This document shows, one piece after another, positions 8,139 to 17,089 of a stretch of DNA of 64,000 nucleotides. Made by a program: the position numbers and the translations under genes. The stretch lies in assembly GCF_016888005.1 (NCBI RefSeq), contig NZ_JAFDVE010000009.1, forward strand, positions 186,001 to 250,000, written 5' to 3'. Every line of letters begins with the position of its first letter. Position 1 is the first letter of the stretch. The notes beneath the pieces are model-generated. The model ran no database searches and was not told the origin of the DNA. It saw only the letters and a list, made by a program, of their open reading frames with translations. The DNA is from Phycicoccus sp. CSK15P-2. Its GTDB lineage: Bacteria; Actinomycetota; Actinomycetes; Actinomycetales; Dermatophilaceae.

Positions 8139-9632
8139 GTGCCGCAGAACCCCGAACCACGTCCGCGTAGTGGCCCACGCCGCCGGTCCGAGACCACGCC
8201 GTCGCAGCGCACCCGCGGGGCCGAGCCGACCCGGTTCGCGGCGTACACGCTGCTGCGGGCCGTGGCCGAGGGTGCGTACGCCAACCTCGAGATGCCGCGC
8301 ATCCTGCGCCGTCGCCGGCTCGAGGGACGGGACGCCGCCTTCGCCACCGAGCTCGCCTTCGGGACCGTCCGCTGGCAGGGGCTCTACGACCGCGTCGTCG
8401 AGGTCGCGGCCGACCGCCCCGCCGACCGCATCGACGGTGCGGTGCTCGACGTCCTGCGGCTCGGCTGCCACCAGCTCCTCGGGATGCGGGTGCCGGCGCA
8501 CGCGGCGGCCGACCAGACCGTCGGGCTGGCACGTACGGTCGTCGGCCAGGGTGCCGCCGGCTTCGTCAACGCCGTCCTGCGCCGGGTCGGCGAGCGCACG
8601 CTCGAGGAGTGGGCCGAGGCCGTGGCGCCCGAGGGTGACGGCGCGGCGGCGCTGGCCGTCCGCACCTCCCATCCGGAGTGGGTCGTCACCGCGCTGCGGG
8701 CGGCGCTGCTCGGGCACGGCCGGGCGGCCGCGGAGACCGTCGACGCCGAGCTCGCCGCGCTCCTGGCCGCCGACAACGAGCCGCCGCGGGTCCACCTCGT
8801 CGCGCGGCCCGGCCTCGCCACCGTCGCCGAGCTCGTCGAGGCCGCCGACGCCGAGCCGAGTGCGACGAGCCCCGTCGGCGCGGTGCTGCGGGCCGGCGAC
8901 CCCGGCGCCGTCCGCGCCGTCCGAGAGGGCCGGGCCGCCGTCCAGGACGAGGGCAGCCAGCTGCTCGCGCTCGCCCTCGCCGCGGCGGACGTGCCGGACG
9001 GGCTGCCCGGGCGCTGGCTCGACCTCTGCGCCGGCCCCGGGGGGAAGGCGGGGGTCCTCGGCGCCCGCGCGCTCCAGGAGGGCGCCGTGCTCACCGCCGT
9101 CGAGGTGAGCGAGCACCGCGCCGACCTCGTGCGCTCCGGCCTCGCGGCGCTCACCGAGCGGGCGGCGTCCGCCGGGCACGCGGTCGAGGTCCGGACCGCG
9201 GACGGGCGCGAGGTCGGCGAGGACGAGCCGGGGGCCTACGCCAAGGTGCTCGTCGACGCGCCGTGCACGGGCCTCGGCGCGCTCCGCCGCCGGCCCGAGG
9301 CCAGGTGGCGCAGGCAGCCGTCCGACCTCGCGGCCCTGGGCCCGCTGCAGCGCGCCCTGCTCGCCTCGGCCCTCGACGCCGTCGCCCCCGGCGGGGTCGT
9401 GGCGTACGCGACGTGCAGCCCGCACGTCGCCGAGACCCGATTCGTCGTCGGCGACGTCGTCAAGAAGCGGGAGGACGCCGAGGTGCTCGACGCCCGCCCG
9501 TTCCTGCGCGACGCGTCCGGCACCCCGCTGGCCGACCTCGGCGAGGGTCCGTACGTCCAGCTCTGGCCGCACGTCCACGGCACCGACGCGATGTTCCTCG
9601 CCCTCCTGCGCAAGCGGCCGGTCGCGCGCTGA
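8139..9632 (+). CDS. rsmB: 16S rRNA (cytosine-5) methyltransferase RsmB
   Basis: A 497-residue protein. About 35 residues of basic, low-complexity N-terminus precede a NusB-like RNA-binding domain (RFAAYTLLRAV...) and a C-terminal SAM-dependent m5C methyltransferase. Seen motifs are the SAM loop DLCAGPGGKAGVLGA and the two-cysteine catalytic set VDAPCTGLGALRRRP and YATCSPHVAE. It methylates C967 (E. coli numbering) of 16S rRNA in the RsmB/Sun family. The GTG start is fixed by the adjacent -10. The gene is slightly longer than the E. coli enzyme because of the N-terminal tail. Confidence 0.93.
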   Translation: MPQNPEPRPRSGPRRRSETTPSQRTRGAEPTRFAAYTLLRAVAEGAYANLEMPRILRRRRLEGRDAAFATELAFGTVRWQGLYDRVVEVAADRPADRIDGAVLDVLRLGCHQLLGMRVPAHAAADQTVGLARTVVGQGAAGFVNAVLRRVGERTLEEWAEAVAPEGDGAAALAVRTSHPEWVVTALRAALLGHGRAAAETVDAELAALLAADNEPPRVHLVARPGLATVAELVEAADAEPSATSPVGAVLRAGDPGAVRAVREGRAAVQDEGSQLLALALAAADVPDGLPGRWLDLCAGPGGKAGVLGARALQEGAVLTAVEVSEHRADLVRSGLAALTERAASAGHAVEVRTADGREVGEDEPGAYAKVLVDAPCTGLGALRRRPEARWRRQPSDLAALGPLQRALLASALDAVAPGGVVAYATCSPHVAETRFVVGDVVKKREDAEVLDARPFLRDASGTPLADLGEGPYVQLWPHVHGTDAMFLALLRKRPVAR

Positions 9633-9661
9633 GCCCGTCGATGCTCGTCACCGGCGGTCGT

Positions 9662-9667
9662 TAGGGT
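9662..9667 (+). promoter_or_regulatory. -10 element (TAGGGT) of rpe
   Basis: TAGGGT is followed by 7 bases and then the GTG at 9675. Its last two bases overlap an in-frame GTG at 9666, which argues that 9675 is the true start. Confidence 0.5.
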
Positions 9668-9674
9668 GACGCCC

Positions 9675-10334
9675 GTGCAGATCTCGCCGTCGATCCTCGC
9701 GTCCGACTTCGCCAACCTCCAGTCCGAGCTCGAGGCCGTGCGCACCGCCGACTGGGCGCACGTCGACGTCATGGACAACCACTTCGTGCCCAACCTCACC
9801 CTGGGTCTCCCCGTCGTCGAGGCGCTGCTGAAGGTGAGCCCCGTCCCGCTCGACTGCCACCTCATGATCGAGGACCCGGACCGCTGGGCGCCGGGGTACG
9901 CCGAGGCCGGGGCCGGGTCGGTGACCTTCCACGTCGAGGCCGTGCGCGACCCCGTCGCCACGGCCCGGGCCATCCGAGCGGCGGGTGCGCGGGCCGCGTT
10001 CGCGGTCAAGCCCGGCACCCCTTTCGCGCCGTACGAGGACCTGCTGCCGGAGGTCGACATGGTCCTCGTCATGACCGTCGAGCCCGGCTTCGGCGGGCAG
10101 TCGTTCCTGGCCGACCAGATGCCGAAGGTGCGCGAGGTCAGCGAGGCCGCGCGCCGCCACGGCGGCGAGGTCCGCGTGCAGGTCGACGGCGGCGTCTCGG
10201 CCTCGACCATCGAGCAGTGCGCCGAGGCGGGTGCCGACGTGTTCGTGGCCGGGTCCGCCGTGTACGGCGCGGAGTCGGCCGCCGACGCCATCGAGGAGCT
10301 CCGAACCCTGGCCGCGCGCCACACGCACCCATGA
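9675..10334 (+). CDS. rpe: Ribulose-phosphate 3-epimerase
   Basis: A 219-residue TIM-barrel enzyme interconverting ribulose-5-phosphate and xylulose-5-phosphate. Motifs are [13 protein letters not shown] (N-terminal strand), [34 protein letters not shown] and VQVDGGVS, with the metal-binding His and Asp residues retained. The start at GTG 9675 (VQISPS...) is preferred to GTG 9666 because the latter lies inside the -10. The stop overlaps the next gene's ATG (ATGA). Confidence 0.96.
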   Translation: MQISPSILASDFANLQSELEAVRTADWAHVDVMDNHFVPNLTLGLPVVEALLKVSPVPLDCHLMIEDPDRWAPGYAEAGAGSVTFHVEAVRDPVATARAIRAAGARAAFAVKPGTPFAPYEDLLPEVDMVLVMTVEPGFGGQSFLADQMPKVREVSEAARRHGGEVRVQVDGGVSASTIEQCAEAGADVFVAGSAVYGAESAADAIEELRTLAARHTHP

Positions 10335-10942
10335 CCTCGCTCACCGAGCGGCTCGCGGACGCCGACGGCTACCTGGCCGACCTCGACCTCGCCGAGGGGC
10401 TGGCCCCCGGCGAGGTGCTGTCCGGCGTCGAGCTCGAGGCCTGCCGCTTCGACGGCAGCGTCCTCGAGAAGTCGGTCGTCCGGGAGTGCGTGTTCACCGA
10501 CTGCACCTTCACCGGCTGCAACCTCTCGATGGCCGACCTCTCGGGCACGCGGTTCACCGACTGCCGGTTCGTCGACTGCAAGGCGCTGGCCGTGTCGTGG
10601 GGCAAGGTCGCTCCGGCGCCGCTCTCGACGCGCCCCTGGGACTTCGAGCGCTGCCGCCTCGACCTCGGGTCCTTCCGCGACCTCGAGGCGTCCCGGGCTC
10701 GCTTCGTCGACTGCTCGATGCACGAGGTCGACCTCGCGGGCACCGACCTGCGCGAGTCCGAGCTCCGCGGGTGCGACCTCGCCGGAGCCACCTTCGCGGC
10801 CACCGACCTGCGGGGCGCCGACCTCACGGGGTCGACGGGCTACGTCGTCGACCCGGCCGAGAACCGGGTCCGTGGGATGCGGGTCGACGCGCTCGCGGCC
10901 GGCGGGATCCTGCGCGCGATGGGCCTCGTCGTCGACGACTGA
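10331..10942 (+). CDS. Pentapeptide-repeat protein
   Basis: A 203-residue protein with A(D/N)Lxx-type pentapeptide repeats in two blocks, e.g. [20 protein letters not shown] at about residues 37-56 and [17 protein letters not shown] with DLRGADLTG toward the C-terminus. Such repeats form a right-handed quadrilateral beta-helix. Some members (Qnr/MfpA) mimic DNA and protect gyrase, but most are uncharacterised, and nothing here identifies a target. The start overlaps the rpe stop (ATGA, 10331-10334), indicating coupling. A DUF-type cytosolic role of unknown function is the safest call. Confidence 0.85.
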   Translation: MTSLTERLADADGYLADLDLAEGLAPGEVLSGVELEACRFDGSVLEKSVVRECVFTDCTFTGCNLSMADLSGTRFTDCRFVDCKALAVSWGKVAPAPLSTRPWDFERCRLDLGSFRDLEASRARFVDCSMHEVDLAGTDLRESELRGCDLAGATFAATDLRGADLTGSTGYVVDPAENRVRGMRVDALAAGGILRAMGLVVDD

Positions 10943-11001
10943 CCCCTGGAGTGGGGAAGCACACAGCAGGACCGGAGTGTCGCGATGCCGAGCGCGTGGC
11001 G

Positions 11002-11007
11002 CATAAT
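11002..11007 (+). promoter_or_regulatory. -10 element (CATAAT) of the riboflavin operon
   Basis: CATAAT predicts initiation at about 11014, immediately before the P1 stem of the FMN aptamer (11015). The -35 region is not recognisable. Confidence 0.5.
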
Positions 11008-11014
11008 GGCCTCA

Positions 11015-11143
11015 CACGTGCTCCGGGGTCGGTGCAATTCCGAACCGGTGGTGACAGTCCACGACCCGGCCGCAGCCAGCGGTCGGTTGACCCGGCGGAA
11101 ATCCGGGACCGACGGTGAAAGTCCGGATGGGAGGCAGCACGTG
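11015..11143 (+). ncRNA. FMN riboswitch (RFN element)
   Basis: The conserved RFN blocks are all present: GGGGTCGGTGCAATTCC, GAACCGGTGGTGACAGTCC, GACCGACGGTGAAAGTCC and GATGGGAGGCAGCACG. Helix P1 is CACGTGCT (11015-11022) with AGCACGTG (11136-11143). It sits in the 310-base gap before ribD and should repress riboflavin synthesis and transport when FMN is abundant. A GNRA-capped hairpin directly follows and is the likely expression platform. Confidence 0.93.
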
Positions 11144-11144
11144 C

Positions 11145-11164
11145 CGACGGGAGCGATCCCGTCG
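11145..11164 (+). promoter_or_regulatory. Expression-platform hairpin of the FMN riboswitch
   Basis: CGACGGGA pairs perfectly with TCCCGTCG around a GCGA tetraloop, one base after P1 of the aptamer. It has no T-tract. Whether it terminates or controls translation or Rho access is open. The remaining 88 bases to ribD show only a weak GAGGG ribosome-binding site. Confidence 0.5.
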
Positions 11165-11252
11165 GCGGTCGTCGTGACCGCGCACCCGTGCGCGTGCCGC
11201 CGACCTCCAGCCCGGAGCCCGACCGACCGGTTCGAGGCACGAGGGCGAGACG

Positions 11253-12269
11253 ATGACGCAGACGGCCACCGCGCTGATGCAGCGCGCGATCGACGCTGCG
11301 GTCCTCGGGGTGGAGGCCGACCCGAACCCTCGGGTGGGATGCGTCCTCACCGATGCCGGGGGCGAGGTCGTCGGCGTGGGCCACCACCGTGGCGCCGGCA
11401 CCCCGCACGCCGAGGTCGACGCCCTGCAGCAGGCGGGGGGCGCCGCGCGCGGGGGCACGGCCTGGGTCACCCTCGAGCCGTGCGACCACACCGGCCGCAC
11501 CGGGCCCTGCTCGGTCGCCCTCCTCGACGCCGGGGTGGCTCGTGTGCGGTACGCCGTGCCGGAGCCGTGGTCCGAGGCTGCCGGAGGATCGGCGCGCCTC
11601 GCCGCCGCCGGGGTCGACGTCGCCGTGGGCCCGCTGCGGGAGGAGGCCGAGACGGTCAACCGCACGTGGCTGCACGCCCGCCGCACCGGCCGCCCGTTCG
11701 TCACGTGGAAGTCCGCCTCGACGCTCGACGGCCGCTCGGCGGCCGCGGACGGGTCGAGCCGCTGGGTCACCGGCGAGCCCGCGCGGGCCGACGTCCACGC
11801 CCTGCGTGCCCGGTGCGGGGCCGTCCTCGTCGGGACGGGCACGGCCCTCGCCGACGACCCCGCCCTGACCGTGCGGGACGGTTCGGGAGCGCCGTCCGCC
11901 CGCCAGCCGCTGCGGGTCGTCGTCGGCACCCGTCGGCTCCCCGCGGACGCCCGCCTGCACGACGGCACGGCCGAGACGCTCGTCGTCCCCACGCACGACC
12001 CCGCCGCGGCGCTGGACGCCGTCCACGCCACCGGGGTGCACCACGTGCTCCTCGAGGGTGGCCCGACCCTCGCCGCGGCCTTCCTCCGCGCCGGGCTGGT
12101 CGACGAGGTCGTCGCCTACGTGGCACCGGCCCTGCTCGGCGGCGGGTCACCGACCGTCGGCGACCTCGGGGGCACCTCGATCGAGGACGCGCTGCGCCTC
12201 GAGACGACCGACGTCACCGTCCTCGGTGGCGACGTCCGCATCACCGCCCGCCCGCTCGGAAGGAGCTGA
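11253..12269 (+). CDS. ribD: Bifunctional riboflavin deaminase/reductase
   Basis: A 338-residue two-domain enzyme. The N-terminal zinc cytidine-deaminase-like domain shows the HAE motif (TPHAEVDALQQAG) and PCDHTGRTGPC with its zinc cysteines. The C-terminal NADPH reductase domain includes WKSASTLDGRSA, VGTGTALADDPALT and LLEGGPTLAAAFL. It performs steps two and three from GTP to riboflavin. It is the first gene after the FMN riboswitch. ribE starts two bases after its stop behind an AAGGAG site. Confidence 0.95.
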   Translation: MTQTATALMQRAIDAAVLGVEADPNPRVGCVLTDAGGEVVGVGHHRGAGTPHAEVDALQQAGGAARGGTAWVTLEPCDHTGRTGPCSVALLDAGVARVRYAVPEPWSEAAGGSARLAAAGVDVAVGPLREEAETVNRTWLHARRTGRPFVTWKSASTLDGRSAAADGSSRWVTGEPARADVHALRARCGAVLVGTGTALADDPALTVRDGSGAPSARQPLRVVVGTRRLPADARLHDGTAETLVVPTHDPAAALDAVHATGVHHVLLEGGPTLAAAFLRAGLVDEVVAYVAPALLGGGSPTVGDLGGTSIEDALRLETTDVTVLGGDVRITARPLGRS

Positions 12270-12271
12270 CC

Positions 12272-12886
12272 GTGTTCACCGGCATCGTCGAGGAGCTCGG
12301 CACCGTCATCGCCCTGGAGCACGCGGCGGACTCCGCCCGGCTCGCCGTCCACGGCCCGCTCGTCACCTCCGACGCCACCCACGGGGCGTCCATCGCGGTC
12401 AACGGGGTGTGCCTGACGGTGGTCGAGCACGGGGACGGCGCCTTCACGGTCGACGTCATGGAGGAGACCCTCCGCCGCAGCAGCCTCGGCGCCCTGACCG
12501 TGGGCGACCCGGTCAACCTCGAGCGCGCGATGGCCGCGTCGGCGCGGTTCGGCGGGCACGTCGTCCAGGGCCACGTCGACGGCACCGCCACCGTGACCGC
12601 GCGTGAACCGGGGGAGCGCTGGGAGGTCGTCCGGTTCTCGCTGCCCGGCCACCTCGCGCCCTACCTCGTCGAGAAGGGGTCGGTCACCGTCGACGGCGTG
12701 TCCCTGACCGTCGTCGAGGCCGGCGACGACCACTTCTCCGTCTCCCTCGTCCCGACGACCCTCGAGCTGACCACCCTCGGCAGCCGGGCCGTCGGCGACG
12801 TCGTCAACCTCGAGGTCGACGTCCTCGCCAAGTACGTCGAACGGCTGCTCGCCACCCGCTTCGCCCCGACGGAGGTGTCCTCGTGA
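12272..12886 (+). CDS. ribE: Riboflavin synthase, alpha subunit
   Basis: A 204-residue protein made of two lumazine-binding repeats, each opening with a typical segment: [11 protein letters not shown] at the N-terminus and [14 protein letters not shown] for the second. The dismutation of two 6,7-dimethyl-8-ribityllumazines yields riboflavin. Motifs [14 protein letters not shown] and [14 protein letters not shown] mark the two half-sites. GTG 12272 has AAGGAG at 12260-12265. The stop overlaps the ribBA start (GTGA). Confidence 0.95.
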   Translation: MFTGIVEELGTVIALEHAADSARLAVHGPLVTSDATHGASIAVNGVCLTVVEHGDGAFTVDVMEETLRRSSLGALTVGDPVNLERAMAASARFGGHVVQGHVDGTATVTAREPGERWEVVRFSLPGHLAPYLVEKGSVTVDGVSLTVVEAGDDHFSVSLVPTTLELTTLGSRAVGDVVNLEVDVLAKYVERLLATRFAPTEVSS

Positions 12887-14127
12887 CCCGGTCCCCGCAC
12901 CCGCCCGCGCTCGCGACGGTCGAGGAGGCGCTGGACGCGCTGCGCGACGGCCGTCCGGTGCTCGTCGTCGACGACGCCGACCGCGAGAACGAGGGCGACG
13001 TCGTCCTCGCCGCGCAGACCCTCACACCCGAGTGGACGGCCTGGGCCGTGCGGCACACGTCCGGGTACCTGTGCGCCCCGATGCCCGAGACGACCGCCGA
13101 CCGCCTCGGCCTCCCGCTCATGGTGGCCGACAACCGCGACCCGCTCGGGACCGCGTACACCGTCACCGTCGACGCCGCGGTCGGGGTGACCACGGGCATC
13201 TCGGCCGCCGACCGCACCCGCACGGCGCAGGTGCTCGCCGACCCCTCCTCGACCGCCGCGGACCTGCGTCGCCCCGGCCACGTCGTGCCGCTCCGGGCAC
13301 GCGAGGGCGGGGTCCTCGTCCGCCCCGGCCACACCGAGGCCACGGTCGACCTGTGCCGGCTGGCCGGCCTGGAGCCGGTCGGTGTCATCGGCGAGCTCGT
13401 CGAGGACGACGGCGCGATGACCCGGCTGGACGGCGTCCTCGCGCTCGGCGCAGAGCACGACCTGCCGGTGCTCACCATCGCCGACCTCGTGGGGTGGCGG
13501 CAGCGGCACGACCGGGTCCATCGCGTCGCCGACACCGTGGTGCCGACCGCCCACGGTCGCTTCCGGGCCCTGGCCTACCGGGACGGGCTCACCGGCGAGG
13601 AGCACCTCGCGCTCGTCGGACCGCGCGGCGCCGGGGAGGGGCCGACGCTCGTGCGGGTGCACTCCGAGTGCCTCACCGGCGACGTCCTCGGCTCCCAGCG
13701 CTGCGACTGCGGGCCGCAGCTCGACCGCGCGCTCGAGCGGGTCGCCCTCGAGGGCGGGGCCGTCGTCTACCTGCGGGGGCACGAGGGCCGGGGCGTGGGC
13801 CTCGCCGAGAAGCTGCGCGCCTACGAGCTGCAGGACCGCGGGCGGGACACCGTCGACGCCCAGCTCGAGCTCGGCCTGCCGGTCGACGCGCGCGACTACT
13901 CGGTCGCCGCGAGCATCCTCGCCGACCTCGGCCTCACCGAGGTGCGCCTCCTGACGAACAACCCGGCCAAGGTCGAGGGCCTGCGAGCGCACGGCGTGGC
14001 GGTCGCCGCCGTCGAGCGGCTGCGGACCACGCCCCTCCCGACGAACGCGGCCTACCTGCGCACCAAGCGCGACCGGATGGGGCACGACCTCGTCCTGGAC
14101 CCCGCGGACGACGTCACGTCCGCCTGA
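12883..14127 (+). CDS. ribBA: Bifunctional DHBP synthase / GTP cyclohydrolase II
   Basis: A 414-residue fusion. The N-terminal 3,4-dihydroxy-2-butanone-4-phosphate synthase has [18 protein letters not shown] and [10 protein letters not shown]. The C-terminal GTP cyclohydrolase II starts near residue 210 and has [18 protein letters not shown], which supplies the zinc cysteines, followed by [14 protein letters not shown]. Together they supply both precursors of lumazine. The GTG overlaps the ribE stop, so expression is coupled within the riboswitch operon. Confidence 0.95.
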   Translation: MTRSPHPPALATVEEALDALRDGRPVLVVDDADRENEGDVVLAAQTLTPEWTAWAVRHTSGYLCAPMPETTADRLGLPLMVADNRDPLGTAYTVTVDAAVGVTTGISAADRTRTAQVLADPSSTAADLRRPGHVVPLRAREGGVLVRPGHTEATVDLCRLAGLEPVGVIGELVEDDGAMTRLDGVLALGAEHDLPVLTIADLVGWRQRHDRVHRVADTVVPTAHGRFRALAYRDGLTGEEHLALVGPRGAGEGPTLVRVHSECLTGDVLGSQRCDCGPQLDRALERVALEGGAVVYLRGHEGRGVGLAEKLRAYELQDRGRDTVDAQLELGLPVDARDYSVAASILADLGLTEVRLLTNNPAKVEGLRAHGVAVAAVERLRTTPLPTNAAYLRTKRDRMGHDLVLDPADDVTSA

Positions 14128-14151
14128 CCCGAGACCCCGAAGGAGACCGCC

Positions 14152-14664
14152 GTGAGCGGAGCAGGATCCCCCACCGTGAGGACCGACGGCCGCGGCCTGA
14201 GAGTCGCCGTCGTCGCGGCCTCGTGGCACGACGAGGTGATGGACGGCCTCCTCGCCGGAGCGCGGCGGGCCCTGGACGAGTGCGGGGTCGTCGCCCCACT
14301 CGTCGTCCGGGTCCCCGGCACCGTCGAGCTCAGCGTCGCGTGTGCGCGGCTGGCCCCGTCGCACGACGCGCTCGTCGCGCTCGGGGTCGTCGTGCGGGGC
14401 GGGACCCCACACTTCGAGTACGTCTGCCAGAGCGCGACCGCCGGGCTCACCGAGGTGTCGGTGCGCTCCGGGGTGCCGGTCGGGTTCGGGGTGCTCACCT
14501 GCGACGACGACGCCCAGGCGCTCGACCGTGCCGGTCTGCCCGGGTCCCGCGAGGACAAGGGCCACGAAGCGGCGCTGGCGGCCGTGGCGACGGCGGTCGT
14601 CCTGCGCGAGGCGGTGGGGGAGGCGCCCGCCCGGGTGCCCGCACCGGTGGGTGAGGCCCGGTGA
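14152..14664 (+). CDS. ribH: 6,7-dimethyl-8-ribityllumazine synthase
   Basis: A 170-residue enzyme condensing the pyrimidine and butanone precursors. Motifs include [41 protein letters not shown] (substrate loop), [16 protein letters not shown] and [16 protein letters not shown] at 14139-14145 precedes GTG 14152. The 10-residue N-terminal extension and the C-terminal A/P/E tail make it slightly longer than usual. The stop overlaps the next gene's GTG (GTGA). Confidence 0.94.
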   Translation: MSGAGSPTVRTDGRGLRVAVVAASWHDEVMDGLLAGARRALDECGVVAPLVVRVPGTVELSVACARLAPSHDALVALGVVVRGGTPHFEYVCQSATAGLTEVSVRSGVPVGFGVLTCDDDAQALDRAGLPGSREDKGHEAALAAVATAVVLREAVGEAPARVPAPVGEAR

Positions 14665-15416
14665 GCTCCGCCGTGCACCTGCTCGCCGCGGCCACGGACG
14701 GCACCTCGAACGCCTTCCAGCAGGTGCTCGACGCGAGCATCCCGATCGGCTCGTACTCGCTGCACTACGTCGAGGTCGTCGGGGTTCTCATCGGCATCGT
14801 CTCGGCCTGGTACGGGATGCGGCGCAAGGTCTGGGCCTGGCCGGTCGGCATCCTGGCCAACGTCCTCCTGTTCTTCGTCTACATCGGTGCCACACTCGGC
14901 GCCGACCAGCGCATCCCGCTCTTCGGCCAGGCCGGGAGGCAGGTCTTCTTCATCGTCGTGAGCATCTACGGCTGGGTCACGTGGGCCGCGTACCGGCGGC
15001 GCCACGGCGGCGGCTCCGCACCGGCCGTCCGACCCCGGTGGATGAGCGGGCGGGAGCGCGCCCTCGTCGCCGCGGGCTGGCTGCTCGGCACCGTGGTCGT
15101 GCACTGGGCCTTCCAGGTGCTGTCGGCGTGGCCGGCCCAATGGTGGTTCTACTGGGCGGACGCGTGGATCTTCGTCGGGTCCGTCGCCGCCACCTACGCG
15201 ATGGCCCGGGGCTGGAACGAGTTCTGGCTCGCCTGGATCGGGGTCGACCTCGTCGGGGTACCGCTCGGCTTCGCCACCGGCTACGTGCCGACGTCGGTCA
15301 TGTACATCTTCTACGGGCTGTTCGTCGTCTACGGCTTCACCCGGTGGGTCGAGGTGACCCGGGCCGAGACGGCCGCCCACACCGAGAGGGCCGCGCGGAC
15401 CGCGCCGGTCCCGTGA
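14661..15416 (+). CDS. ribM: PnuC-family transporter, likely riboflavin importer RibM
   Basis: A 251-residue protein with about seven hydrophobic segments and the PnuC-family signature region ([19 protein letters not shown], then [11 protein letters not shown] and [11 protein letters not shown]). PnuC proteins carry nicotinamide riboside by facilitated diffusion. A branch called RibM/PnuX, described in Streptomyces and Corynebacterium, carries riboflavin and is under FMN riboswitch control. Here it is the last gene of the riboswitch operon and overlaps ribH by 4 bases, so riboflavin is the better substrate guess. I keep nicotinamide riboside as the alternative. Confidence 0.8.
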   Translation: MSSAVHLLAAATDGTSNAFQQVLDASIPIGSYSLHYVEVVGVLIGIVSAWYGMRRKVWAWPVGILANVLLFFVYIGATLGADQRIPLFGQAGRQVFFIVVSIYGWVTWAAYRRRHGGGSAPAVRPRWMSGRERALVAAGWLLGTVVVHWAFQVLSAWPAQWWFYWADAWIFVGSVAATYAMARGWNEFWLAWIGVDLVGVPLGFATGYVPTSVMYIFYGLFVVYGFTRWVEVTRAETAAHTERAARTAPVP

Positions 15417-15478
15417 CCCGCCGGCACGCTCGAGGGCGGCGGACGCGGACGGCGTGCCGAGCCGGCTCGTCGGCCCCG

Positions 15479-15484
15479 TAGGCT
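15479..15484 (+). promoter_or_regulatory. -10 element (TAGGCT) of hisE
   Basis: TAGGCT is followed by 8 bases and then the GTG at 15493. It lies after a possible loose hairpin (CGGCACGC 15422-15429 with GCGTGCCG 15452-15459) that may end the rib operon. Confidence 0.45.
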
Positions 15485-15492
15485 TGTCGACC

Positions 15493-15756
15493 GTGAAGAC
15501 GTTCGACGCGCTGTTCGCCGAGCTCGAGGACAAGGCCCGTACGCGGCCGGAGGGCTCCGGCACGGTCGCCGCCCTCGACGCCGGCGTCCATGCGATCGGG
15601 AAGAAGATCGTGGAGGAGGCGGCCGAGGTCTGGATGGCCGCCGAGCACGAGGGGCGCGAGCGCACCGCCGAGGAGGTCAGCCAGCTGCTGTACCACCTGC
15701 AGGTGCTCATGCTCGCCACCGACCTCACCCCCGACGACGTCTACGCCCACCTCTGA
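15493..15756 (+). CDS. hisE: Phosphoribosyl-ATP pyrophosphatase
   Basis: An 87-residue all-alpha MazG-like pyrophosphohydrolase for histidine synthesis step two. It begins [15 protein letters not shown] and carries the metal-binding helix motif [18 protein letters not shown] followed by [14 protein letters not shown]. Start GTG 15493 matches homologues and the upstream -10. hisG follows after 17 bases with a GGAGG site, so hisE-hisG form one unit. The cyclohydrolase hisI is a separate gene about 5 kb away. Confidence 0.95.
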   Translation: MKTFDALFAELEDKARTRPEGSGTVAALDAGVHAIGKKIVEEAAEVWMAAEHEGRERTAEEVSQLLYHLQVLMLATDLTPDDVYAHL

Positions 15757-15773
15757 CCGGAGGCACCCGACCC

Positions 15774-16619
15774 ATGCTCCGCATCGCCGTCCCCAACAAG
15801 GGGTCGCTCTCCGAGCCCGCCGCCGAGATGCTCCGCGAGGCCGGCTACCGCACCCGCCGCGACTCCAAGGAGCTCGTCGTGCGCGACGAGGCCAACGCGG
15901 TCGAGCTGTTCTACCTGCGCCCGCGTGACATCGCCGTCTACGTCGGCTCCGGCACCGTCGACTGTGGAGTCACCGGCCGCGACCTCCTCCTCGACTCCGG
16001 CTCGGCCGCGGTCGAGGTGATGGAGCTCGGCTTCGGCGCGTCCACCTTCCGCTACGCCGCACGGCCCGGCACCGCGTCGAGCCTCGAGGACGTCGCCGGG
16101 CACCGGGTCGCGACGAGCTACCAGGGCCTCGTCGAGAAGCACCTCGCCGACCACGGCATCGGGGCCGAGGTCGTCCGTCTCGACGGCGCGGTCGAGACCG
16201 CCATCACGCTCGGCGTCGCCGACGTCATCGCGGACGTCGTCGAGACCGGGGCCACGCTGCGCAGCCAGGGCCTCGAGGTCTTCGGCGAGCCGATCCTGCG
16301 CAGCGAGGCCGTGCTCGTCCGCCGGGAGGGGACCGACGAGACCGCCGCGGTGGAGGTGCTCCGGCGGCGTCTCCTCGGGGTCGTCACGGCAAGGCACTAC
16401 GTGATGCTGGACTACGACGTACCGGCCGAGCTCGTCGACCGCGCGTGCGCCGTCACGCCCGGCCTGGAGAGCCCCACGGTGTCGTCGCTGCAGAACCGCG
16501 ACTGGTGTGCGGTGCGGGCCATGGTCCCGCGCACGGTGACGAACGCCGTCATGGACGAGCTCTACGACCTCGGTGCCCGGGCCATCCTCGTCACCGACAT
16601 CACCGCCTGCCGGCTGTGA
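15774..16619 (+). CDS. hisG: ATP phosphoribosyltransferase (long form)
   Basis: A 281-residue enzyme for the first committed step of histidine synthesis. It opens MLRIAVPNKGSLSEPAAEML, has IADVVETGATLR in the phosphoribosyl-binding region, and carries a C-terminal ACT-like regulatory domain (about residues 205-281). The long form does not need HisZ and is feedback-inhibited by histidine in characterised relatives. The stop overlaps the next gene's GTG (GTGA at 16616-16619). Confidence 0.95.
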   Translation: MLRIAVPNKGSLSEPAAEMLREAGYRTRRDSKELVVRDEANAVELFYLRPRDIAVYVGSGTVDCGVTGRDLLLDSGSAAVEVMELGFGASTFRYAARPGTASSLEDVAGHRVATSYQGLVEKHLADHGIGAEVVRLDGAVETAITLGVADVIADVVETGATLRSQGLEVFGEPILRSEAVLVRREGTDETAAVEVLRRRLLGVVTARHYVMLDYDVPAELVDRACAVTPGLESPTVSSLQNRDWCAVRAMVPRTVTNAVMDELYDLGARAILVTDITACRL

Positions 16620-17071
16620 GCGAGGCCGCGCCGCCCCCGCTCGACGCCCCGTTCCGGCCCCGTCGCGGGCGGGTCGTCCCGCGGGTGGTCGCCGTGGCGT
16701 TCGTCGTCGTCTTCGGTGCGGTGGCGGTGGCCCTGGCCGTCGTCGGGCACTGGGGCGGGGGAGACGTCGCGGCGTTGCTCGCCTTCGCGCTGGTGGTGGC
16801 CGCGTTCGTGTGGCGGTACTCCACGATCAGGGCGGTGCCGGGCCGGGACGGCCTCGTCGTCCGCAACCTCGTGGTCACCCGCACGGTCGGCTGGGACGAG
16901 GTCGTGCGGGTGCGGTTCGCCGACGGCGACCCCTGGGTGACGCTCGATCTCGTCGACGACGACGAGCTCGCGGTGATGGCCGTCCAGCGGGTCGACGGCG
17001 AGCTCGGGCAGGAGGAGGCCCGGCGGCTGGACCGGCTCGTCGCCGAGCGGCGAGGTCGCGGCGTCCGCTGA
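16616..17071 (+). CDS. Small PH-domain-containing membrane protein
   Basis: A 151-residue protein with two hydrophobic segments (about residues 22-42 and 47-66), followed by a soluble C-terminal PH-like domain (RDGLVVRNLVVTRTVGWDEV, then RVRFADGDPWVTLDL). This is the architecture of actinobacterial 'PH domain-containing protein' (DUF/bPH) genes often found next to hisG. No function is established. It is coupled to hisG by a GTGA overlap and converges on the minus-strand MFS gene 18 bases away. Confidence 0.75.
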   Translation: MSEAAPPPLDAPFRPRRGRVVPRVVAVAFVVVFGAVAVALAVVGHWGGGDVAALLAFALVVAAFVWRYSTIRAVPGRDGLVVRNLVVTRTVGWDEVVRVRFADGDPWVTLDLVDDDELAVMAVQRVDGELGQEEARRLDRLVAERRGRGVR

Positions 17072-17089
17072 GGTCCCTCGGAGCGCGGC

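Noticed and set aside
11225-11245. A possible second tRNA T-arm (GGTTCGAGGC)
   Set aside because: It is in the ribD leader, with no matching acceptor, anticodon or D arms.
12661-14565. A 634-codon antisense frame over ribE and ribBA
   Set aside because: Shadow frame of well-identified rib genes; sequence is H/R/G/D-rich without motifs.
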